From the NCBI GenBank assembly GCA_029934675.1, contig JAOZLT010000014.1, positions 4,196 through 13,742 of the forward strand: a stretch of DNA of 9,547 nucleotides, in the 5' to 3' direction. The DNA comes from Candidatus Altimarinota bacterium. Its GTDB lineage: Bacteria > Patescibacteriota > Gracilibacteria > UM-FILTER-43-11. Positions within the stretch are counted from its first letter, which is position 1. Each line of letters opens with the position of its first letter. The notes beneath the pieces were generated by a model that searched no databases, was not told where the DNA came from, and saw nothing but the letters and a program-made list of their open reading frames with translations. Position numbers and translations under genes: made by a program. This document shows, one piece after another, positions 5,100 through 9,547 of this stretch.

Positions 5100-6525
5100 G
5101 ACAAATGACCAGTTAAAACAGAGTAAGCCAATTTTCCAAGACCTAAACAGGTCGACTTTTGACTATAAAAATAAATCCGATTACATAAAACAGTTTAAAA
5201 AGGGGTTAACTAAGGAATTGGTCGAATATATATCTAAAGATAAAAATGAACCTGATTGGATACTTGCTCATCGGCTAAGAGCTTTCGACTATTTCAATTC
5301 CCTATCCTTGCCAACCTGGGGTCCAGATCTCAGTAATTTGGATTTAAATGAGATTTGTTATTTTGCAAAGGCTACTGATAAAAAGGGTGGCTTTAAGAGT
5401 TGGGAAGATGTGCCAAGTGATATTAAAGATACTTTTGATCGACTCGGAATTCCGCAAGCTGAGCGAGCTGTTTTGGCCGGTGTTGGTGCACAGTATGAAA
5501 GTGAAGGCATATACCATTCACTTGAGAAAGGATTATCAGATCAGGGGGTAATTTTTTGTGATTTGGATGATGCTGTTCACAAATATTCGGATTTGGTGAA
5601 AAAGTATTTTATGAAATGTGTACCGCCAAATGGCCATAAATTCGCAGCTTTACATAGCGCAGTGTGGAGCGGTGGGACTTTCCTATATATCCCAAAAGGT
5701 ATAAAGCTCAATAAGCCTCTCCAATCCTATTTTCGTATGAATGCGGAGAATATGGGGCAGTTTGAACATACTTTAATAATCGTCGAAGATGGTGCAGAAG
5801 GACATTATATAGAAGGCTGTAGTTCTCCGAAATACGGCACACAAGCTTTGCATGCGGGTTGTGTGGAAATATTTGTAGGCAAAGGCGCAAAATTCCGATA
5901 TTCATCAGTCGAAAACTGGAGTAAAGATACTTATAATCTAAATACCAAACGTGCGATTGTGGAGGATGATGCGTCTATTGAATGGGTAAGCGGTAATATG
6001 GGGAGTGGAGTAACTATGCTCTATCCAGCCAGTGTACTCAAAGGAGATAGGTCATGTAGTAGTCATCTTGGGATTGCCTTTGCTAACGAAGGACAGATTC
6101 AGGATACAGGCGCCAAGGTAACTCATTTAGGTAAAGACACCAGCTCTCGTATTGTAATGAAATCATTATCGAAAGGTGGTGGCGCTTCAAGTTACCGAGG
6201 ACTTATATATGTTGCTGACTGCGCTGATAATGCAATAAGTCAGACTGAGTGTGATGCACTGATTCTGGATCCAATTTCTGTGTCCGATACGATTCCTGAT
6301 ATCAAAGTCGATAATCCTACTGCTACAGTAAACCATGAGGCTAGAGTCGGACGTTTGAATAAAGAAGATATCTTTTATCTGGAATCACGCGGAATTCCGA
6401 GAGAGGAGGCTGAGGCGATGATTGTGAACGGATTCATTAATCCAATCGTCAAAGAACTGCCACTTGAGTACGCAGTAGAAATGAATAGGTTGATTGAAAT
6501 GGAGATGGAAGGGTCGGTCGGCTAG
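5098..6525 (+). CDS. sufB: SufB, Fe-S cluster assembly scaffold
   Basis: SufB is the main scaffold subunit of the SufBCD complex, on which the nascent Fe-S cluster is built from SufS-derived sulfur. The product has 475 residues, close to the roughly 495 of E. coli SufB. It has the usual helical N-terminus (with 'WILAHRLRAFDYF' about 58-70) and a right-handed beta-helix core with 'GGTFLYIPKGI', 'YIEGCSSP' and 'SVENWSKDTYNLNTKRA'. The likely sulfur-accepting or cluster-ligating Cys385 lies in SQTECDAL, and NHEA (His413, Glu414) in 'ATVNHEARVGRL' marks the other conserved ligand region. The C-terminal 'FYLESRGIPREEAEAMIVNGF' is the hallmark that binds SufC. The ATG at 5098 directly ends the repeat array; no Shine-Dalgarno motif is seen. 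It lies between sufC and sufD and is almost certainly cotranscribed. Confidence 0.98.
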   Translation: MTNDQLKQSKPIFQDLNRSTFDYKNKSDYIKQFKKGLTKELVEYISKDKNEPDWILAHRLRAFDYFNSLSLPTWGPDLSNLDLNEICYFAKATDKKGGFKSWEDVPSDIKDTFDRLGIPQAERAVLAGVGAQYESEGIYHSLEKGLSDQGVIFCDLDDAVHKYSDLVKKYFMKCVPPNGHKFAALHSAVWSGGTFLYIPKGIKLNKPLQSYFRMNAENMGQFEHTLIIVEDGAEGHYIEGCSSPKYGTQALHAGCVEIFVGKGAKFRYSSVENWSKDTYNLNTKRAIVEDDASIEWVSGNMGSGVTMLYPASVLKGDRSCSSHLGIAFANEGQIQDTGAKVTHLGKDTSSRIVMKSLSKGGGASSYRGLIYVADCADNAISQTECDALILDPISVSDTIPDIKVDNPTATVNHEARVGRLNKEDIFYLESRGIPREEAEAMIVNGFINPIVKELPLEYAVEMNRLIEMEMEGSVG

Positions 6526-6530
6526 CGCCT

Positions 6531-6598
6531 CAATTTCGCATTTCTGATTTCTGATTTCGCATTTTATTTTACAATTTTCATTTTACATTTTGCATTTA
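6531..6598 (+). repeat. Heptad repeat array leading into sufD
   Basis: After an 8-nt CAATTTCG, seven 7-nt units and one 5-nt unit follow in nearly the same order as before sufC: CATTTCT, GATTTCT, GATTTCG, CATTTTA, TTTTA, CAATTTT, CATTTTA, CATTTTG, then CATTTAG in the coding start. Compared with the sufC array it has one extra CAATTTT unit and a few base changes. The proposed TTG start of sufD lies inside the array at 6590. Confidence 0.75.
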
Positions 6599-7453
6599 GA
6601 TTCGGACATCAAGGGTACATTGTTCCAAAAGATCTCTGAGAATGAGTATGTTTTGGAGATAACTGATGGGGCTGAGATCAGTGAGCCGATTGAGCTTAAG
6701 ATTGTTGATTGTGATAGTGATGTAAAATTAACTATTCAGATGGGATATGGTGCAAAGGCTACTGTTATTGAGAGATTTGAGTGTAGCGAGAATCTTAATA
6801 TCCATTATCAATATCAAATCATCGCAGAGGCTCATAGTTATTTAAAAGTAGTAACTATTCAAAATCTTCCAGATAATTCGAATTTAACCGAAGTATGTGA
6901 TGTAAAAGCTGATAAGTTTGCCAATGTTCACTTACTCAATTTCCAATTAGGAGGAAAAGTAGTAAGAGGAAATATTAAGCAAAATGCAATGGGTGAAAGT
7001 AGTAATATTAGTATCGATATGCTTTGCAGAGTAAGGAAGAAACAGGATTTTAATTTCAACTTATCCAACTCTTTTCATGCAAGAAATGGATCCGGGAAGA
7101 TTTTACTCAAAGGTATTGCTTTGGATGAAAGTAGTCTGACTATTAATGGTAAAATTCAAATAGATCAAACTGGCGGAGGCACAAATACTCATCTGAAACA
7201 AGATTGCTTACTACTCAGTAAAAAAGCTAAAATCAAAACAACTCCTTCGCTTAATATTGATACGGATAATGTGAAAGCTGGACATGGTGCGAGTGTATCT
7301 AATATTAATAATGAATCCTTGTTTTACCTGACCTCCCGTGGTCTCAGCCCGGATTCGGCACGCAAGTTACTGATAACCGGTTTTGTGGCAGAGGTGGTGG
7401 ATAAATTGGGGGGATTAGAGGAGGTAAAAGATTATATAATAACCCATATCTGA
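6590..7453 (+). CDS. sufD: SufD, SufBCD complex subunit (short form)
   Basis: SufD is a SufB paralogue that pairs with SufB in the SufBC2D complex and helps iron entry. The product, 287 residues from the TTG at 6590, is much shorter than E. coli SufD (about 420); the N-terminal helical domain is missing and the beta-helix starts almost at once. Seen: 'VRGNIKQNAMGESSNISIDMLCRV', 'DNVKAGHGASVSNINNESLFYLTSRG' with His232, equivalent to the conserved His of E. coli SufD, and 'SARKLLITGF', the SufC-binding C-terminus. The Cys two residues before that His in E. coli is Ala here. No ATG exists in frame before residue 50, and an in-frame TGA at 6545 closes the frame upstream, so a TTG (6590) or ATT (6587) start within the heptads is required. 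The position after sufB fits SufD. Confidence 0.88.
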   Translation: MHLDSDIKGTLFQKISENEYVLEITDGAEISEPIELKIVDCDSDVKLTIQMGYGAKATVIERFECSENLNIHYQYQIIAEAHSYLKVVTIQNLPDNSNLTEVCDVKADKFANVHLLNFQLGGKVVRGNIKQNAMGESSNISIDMLCRVRKKQDFNFNLSNSFHARNGSGKILLKGIALDESSLTINGKIQIDQTGGGTNTHLKQDCLLLSKKAKIKTTPSLNIDTDNVKAGHGASVSNINNESLFYLTSRGLSPDSARKLLITGFVAEVVDKLGGLEEVKDYIITHI

Positions 7454-7480
7454 AGGCGCTACGACGGTGTCGCGCCTTCA
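7451..7480 (+). promoter_or_regulatory. Intercistronic hairpin between sufD and sufS
   Basis: TGAAGGCGC (7451-7459) and GCGCCTTCA (7472-7480) form a perfect 9-bp stem. The sequence between them can add CGAC (7462-7465) with GTCG (7469-7472) around GGT as a competing inner hairpin. The stem begins with the sufD stop codon TGA and ends ten bases before the sufS ATG. There is no U-tract, so a terminator is unlikely; an RNA stability or translation-coupling element is more plausible. Confidence 0.65.
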
Positions 7481-7490
7481 GATTATCAAT

Positions 7491-8684
7491 ATGAATTACA
7501 AATCCGACTTCCCCATCTTCGAAAACCGCCCAGACCTTATCTACTTCGATAACGGTGCTTCCAGCCAAAAGCCACAGGCTGTAATCGATGCTGTAAGTAA
7601 ATTTTATGAAGAATCCAATTCCAATATCCACCGTGGACCGCATTTTCTTGCTGAGGAAGCAACAATTATGTACAAAAATACTCGTAGAACTGTTGCTGAT
7701 TTTATTGGGGCTCAGAAACCGGAGGAAATTATATTTACCAAAAACGCAACAGAAGCCATAAATCTGGTTGCTCGAACTTACGGTGAAATGTTGAACGAGC
7801 ATGATGTTGTAGTGCTTAGCAGACTCGAACATCATGCTAATATCGTCCCCTGGTTACAGCTAAAGGAGAGGAAAGGGATTGAGTTGAGGTTTTTAGATTT
7901 AACTGATGATGGAAATATATATTTAAATACTGATTTAATCGACGAGAAGGTAAAACTTGTATCAATTTCCGGGATGTCCAATGCCCTGGGAACTATTACC
8001 GATTTACCTCCAATTATTGAAGCTGCGCATGATGTTGGCGCGAAAGTTCTTATTGATGCCTCACAACTGGCGGTTCATCGGCAGATTAATGTTCACCAAT
8101 TAGATGTCGATTTTTTGGTAATGACCGGCCACAAACTTTACGGCCCAACAGGAATTGGTGTTTTGTATGGAAAGGAGAAACTTCTACGCTCAATGCCTCC
8201 GTTTTTAGGCGGAGGAGATATGATAAGAGAAGTGACTACTGAAGGGTTCTCCCCTACCGAATTACCTAATAAATTTGAAGCTGGAACTCCGAATATAGCA
8301 GGAGCTGTCGGACTAAAAGTGGCAATTGATTATATGTTTAAAATCGGATTTTCTAAGATACAGAAAGTAGAGCATGAACTGACAGGTCATTTACTTGATA
8401 AACTGACTTCTCTGCCCTTTATTAAGATAATCGGACCAACTGAAAACAAGAGTCGTGGATGCCTTGTTTCATTTACGATGGAGAACGTACACCCACATGA
8501 CATTGCAGAAGGTTTGTCATCTAAAAACATCTGCATCCGAGCTGGTCAGCACTGCGCTCAACCTTTGATGGATACATATAACCTCCCTGCCGTAGCCAGA
8601 ATCAGTCTCGCTTTTTACAATACTAAGGAGGAGATTGATGTGAGTTGTGAGGTTTTGACGGATATATATCACTATTTTAATTAA
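7491..8684 (+). CDS. sufS: SufS, group II cysteine desulfurase
   Basis: SufS is the PLP enzyme that converts L-cysteine to alanine and a persulfide for Fe-S assembly. The 397-residue product matches the family length of about 400. Seen: 'YFDNGASSQKP' near the N-terminus, 'SNIHRG' and 'FTKNATEAINLVA' (phosphate-binding region), EHHANIVPW (113-121) stacking on PLP, 'DASQLAVH', the Schiff-base Lys215 in MTGHKLYGPTGIG, and the catalytic Cys355 in 'RAGQHCAQP', followed by 'ARISLAFYNTKEEID'. The RxGxHCAQP form and overall length fit group II (SufS/CsdB) rather than NifS/IscS. I chose the ATG at 7491; a GTG at 7467 in frame would add 'MSRLQIIN' encoded by the hairpin arm. The next suf gene is sufU, 637 nt further on, with a transposase in between. 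Confidence 0.97.
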   Translation: MNYKSDFPIFENRPDLIYFDNGASSQKPQAVIDAVSKFYEESNSNIHRGPHFLAEEATIMYKNTRRTVADFIGAQKPEEIIFTKNATEAINLVARTYGEMLNEHDVVVLSRLEHHANIVPWLQLKERKGIELRFLDLTDDGNIYLNTDLIDEKVKLVSISGMSNALGTITDLPPIIEAAHDVGAKVLIDASQLAVHRQINVHQLDVDFLVMTGHKLYGPTGIGVLYGKEKLLRSMPPFLGGGDMIREVTTEGFSPTELPNKFEAGTPNIAGAVGLKVAIDYMFKIGFSKIQKVEHELTGHLLDKLTSLPFIKIIGPTENKSRGCLVSFTMENVHPHDIAEGLSSKNICIRAGQHCAQPLMDTYNLPAVARISLAFYNTKEEIDVSCEVLTDIYHYFN

Positions 8685-8699
8685 TTAAGTAAAATTCTT

Positions 8700-8716
8700 C
8701 GACCCTTGGGTCGGGG
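8700..8716 (+). repeat. Left-end hairpin of the IS200/IS605 element
   Basis: CGACCC (8700-8705), loop TT, GGGTCG (8708-8713) is a perfect 6-bp stem followed by GGG. The core CCCTTGGGTCGGGG recurs after the transposase gene with one extra T. Such hairpins are the TnpA recognition sites. Confidence 0.65.
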
Positions 8717-8749
8717 TAAGGTATTAAGGTGACGTGATATACTCTTGTT

Positions 8750-9205
8750 ATGAACAGTGAACATACCATTAAGCGTCATAATAAGAACCTTATGCTTTAC
8801 CACTTAGTCTGTCCTGCGAAATTCAGAAGAAAAGTATTCACAGGTGAGATAGAAAAAAGTTTACGGGATATTTGCCTTGAGATTGAGAAGCAGTATGAGA
8901 TTCATTTTGTTGAGATTGGAGCCGATGAGAATCATGTACACTTCTTGCTCCAGAGTGTCCCAATGATGCTCCCTGCAAGAATGGTTACGACAGTCAAAAG
9001 TATTACGGACAGACTCCTTTTCAAACGTCATCCAGAGATTCAGAAGATTGTGTGGGGTCGCTGTCTATGGTCTAGTGGCTACTACATCAATACGGTCGGA
9101 CAGCATGCGAATGAACAGATAATAACTAACTATGTTAAGAATCAGGGGAAAACTTATAAACAATTTTACAGAGATCAACTCACGTTGTTTGAAGGCTTAA
9201 CCTAG
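8750..9205 (+). CDS. tnpA: IS200/IS605 family Y1 transposase TnpA
   Basis: TnpA cuts and rejoins single-stranded DNA at the hairpin ends of the element through a 5'-phosphotyrosine link. The 151-residue length is typical (about 130-155). Seen: the N-terminal 'YHLVCPAKFRRKVF', the HUH motif His62-Val-His64 in ENHVHFLLQ, 'WSSGYYINTVG' (107-117), and the catalytic Tyr128 in 'IITNYVKNQ' with Gln132. Alignment by eye to the well-studied IS608 TnpA places H64, H66 and Y127 at these residues. All key residues are intact, so the protein may be active. A TATACT at 8738-8743 could be a -10 box but has no clear -35. The gene lies 65 nt after sufS and is oriented with the operon. No TnpB is nearby. Confidence 0.93.
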   Translation: MNSEHTIKRHNKNLMLYHLVCPAKFRRKVFTGEIEKSLRDICLEIEKQYEIHFVEIGADENHVHFLLQSVPMMLPARMVTTVKSITDRLLFKRHPEIQKIVWGRCLWSSGYYINTVGQHANEQIITNYVKNQGKTYKQFYRDQLTLFEGLT

Positions 9206-9208
9206 ATA

Positions 9209-9230
9209 CCTCGCCCTTTGGGTCGGGGAG
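9209..9230 (+). repeat. Right-end hairpin of the IS200/IS605 element
   Basis: Left arm CCTCGCCC (9209-9216), loop TTT, right arm GGGTCGGGG (9220-9228) pair with a G-T wobble, a bulged C and a T-G wobble. It begins four bases after the transposase stop. The core matches the left-end hairpin, as expected for paired TnpA sites. Confidence 0.6.
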
Positions 9231-9238
9231 TATGTCAT

Positions 9239-9278
9239 TTCGTTGGACTTCGGTGGATTTCGATGGACATCTATGAAC
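9239..9278 (+). repeat. 10-nt tandem repeat (TTCGnTGGAy) before sufU
   Basis: TTCGTTGGAC (9239-9248), TTCGGTGGAT (9249-9258) and TTCGATGGAC (9259-9268) are consecutive units, followed by a decayed fourth, ATCTATGAAC (9269-9278). It starts eight bases past the right hairpin, so part could belong to the IS right end. No gene is seen here. Confidence 0.7.
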
Positions 9279-9280
9279 TG

Positions 9281-9320
9281 TCAATCAATATCAAGCGAAG
9301 CCAATCGATATCAAGCGAAT
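9281..9320 (+). repeat. Two 20-nt direct repeats abutting the sufU start
   Basis: TCAATCAATATCAAGCGAAG (9281-9300) is followed immediately by CCAATCGATATCAAGCGAAT (9301-9320), identical at 17 of 20 positions. The second copy ends one base before the sufU ATG, and no Shine-Dalgarno motif is present. Confidence 0.8.
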
Positions 9321-9321
9321 T

Positions 9322-9547
9322 ATGGATATTTACGCCCAAAACATCTTAGACCGATACAAAGAGCCTTTTTATAAAAATAAGGAGATTGAGTCTAATGCTG
9401 ATAATCAGGAGACTAATCATTCGTGTGGAGATAAAGTTGAGATTAAACTTAAAATTTACCCTTTGACTAAAGGTTTGGGGGCTAACGGAAACTCAAAGCT
9501 TAAAGCCTCTTCATTTGGGGGTGTGGGCTGTGCTATAAGCATGGCGG
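9322..9547 (+). CDS. sufU: SufU/IscU-like Fe-S scaffold protein (5' part, cut by window end)
   Basis: This is the N-terminal 75 residues of a NifU_N/IscU/SufU-family protein, which accepts sulfur from SufS and passes it to SufB or scaffolds a cluster. Seen: 'IYAQNILDRYKEPF' (3-16), the helix typical of the family; SCGDKVEIKLKI with Cys35 and Asp37; and 'FGGVGCAISMA' with Cys70. These are the first two of three conserved Cys plus the Asp. The usual Pro before Ser-Cys-Gly-Asp is His here. The Cys35-Cys70 distance is 35 residues against about 25-26 in SufU and IscU, with the extra residues around 'TKGLGANGNSKL'. The ATG at 9322 follows the 20-nt repeats directly. Position after sufS favours SufU over IscU; the C-terminal half, with the third Cys, lies outside the window. 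Confidence 0.88.
   Translation, partial: MDIYAQNILDRYKEPFYKNKEIESNADNQETNHSCGDKVEIKLKIYPLTKGLGANGNSKLKASSFGGVGCAISMA

Larger units (their letters stand above)
8700..9230 (+). mobile_element. IS200/IS605-type single-gene insertion sequence between sufS and sufU
   Basis: A Y1 transposase gene is bounded by two short hairpins sharing the core CCCTT(T)GGGTCGGGG: 8700-8716 on the left and 9209-9230 on the right. This is the plan of IS200-type elements, which carry end hairpins instead of terminal inverted repeats and make no target duplication. No tnpB is present. The exact ends cannot be set, so the given limits are those of the hairpins; the true element probably extends somewhat beyond. It is in the operon's direction, so read-through into sufU is possible. 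Confidence 0.75.

Noticed and set aside
3819..7453. TGA recoding to glycine as in Gracilibacteria
   Set aside because: The regulator and sufD both end at TGA at the expected protein length, and no gene shows in-frame TGA at a conserved glycine.
7451..7480. Rho-independent terminator between sufD and sufS
   Set aside because: The hairpin has no following T-run (GATTATC follows), and sufS clearly belongs to the same operon.
7467..7490. GTG at 7467 as the sufS start
   Set aside because: It lies in the hairpin loop and would encode residues from the hairpin arm; SufS proteins align from about the ATG at 7491.
7453..7490. Riboswitch or T-box before sufS
   Set aside because: The 37-nt gap holds only one simple hairpin, too small for any known riboswitch class.
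7344..7835. Long open frame on the minus strand opposite the sufD end and sufS start
   Set aside because: It overlaps two clearly recognised plus-strand genes, its translation is low in complexity and resembles no family, so it is a shadow frame.
8750..9321. TnpB/OMEGA nuclease or guide RNA linked to the IS200/IS605 element
   Set aside because: Only TnpA is encoded; the 116 nt after it hold the right hairpin and direct repeats, with no room for a tnpB remnant before sufU.

Overview
The window looks like a fragment of a small, AT-rich bacterial genome, most likely from the Candidate Phyla Radiation (Patescibacteria). This is an inference from several traits: a small T4SS-type pilin gene, almost no Shine-Dalgarno motifs before start codons, compact gene spacing with odd low-complexity spacers, tRNA genes with encoded CCA, and a reduced gene set. 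TGA is used as a normal stop (at the ends of the Fur-like gene and sufD), so the TGA-recoding Gracilibacteria/Absconditabacteria are unlikely. No finer placement is possible from the sequence alone.

Layout. Positions 30-300 hold tRNA-Pro(UGG) and tRNA-Tyr(GUA) on the minus strand, with a candidate promoter at 362-389. A divergent, near-consensus promoter at 420-449 drives a pilin-like membrane protein (485-847) that ends in a strong hairpin terminator. Convergent to it is a two-lobed PRC-barrel protein (918-1460, minus). tRNA-Thr(CGU) follows at 1558-1633. A minus-strand pair encodes a HAD-family phosphatase/phosphomutase (2879-3685) followed by a Rossmann-fold methyltransferase of unrecognised subfamily (1756-2835).

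From 3819 to the right edge, the plus strand carries an iron-sulfur cluster assembly (SUF) operon: a Fur-family regulator, sufC, sufB, sufD, sufS, then an IS200/IS605-type transposase unit, then the start of a sufU/iscU-like scaffold gene cut by the window end. SufS takes sulfur from cysteine, SufU would relay or scaffold it, and SufBC(D) assembles the cluster using SufC ATPase activity. The Fur-like protein probably regulates the operon: a 15-bp 7-1-7 palindrome sits between the likely -10 box and its start codon. The protein itself has lost most canonical Fur metal ligands.

The most unusual aspect is the spacers. Nearly every gap in the suf operon consists of short-period repeats, and each is of a different kind: 7-nt units before sufC and sufD, 14-nt units broken by a GC-rich palindrome before sufB, a hairpin containing the sufD stop codon before sufS, and 10-nt plus 20-nt units before sufU. 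Start codons lie inside or directly against these arrays. No wholly new enzyme system is evident. The candidates for something undescribed are the repeat-built spacers and the ligand-poor Fur-like regulator.
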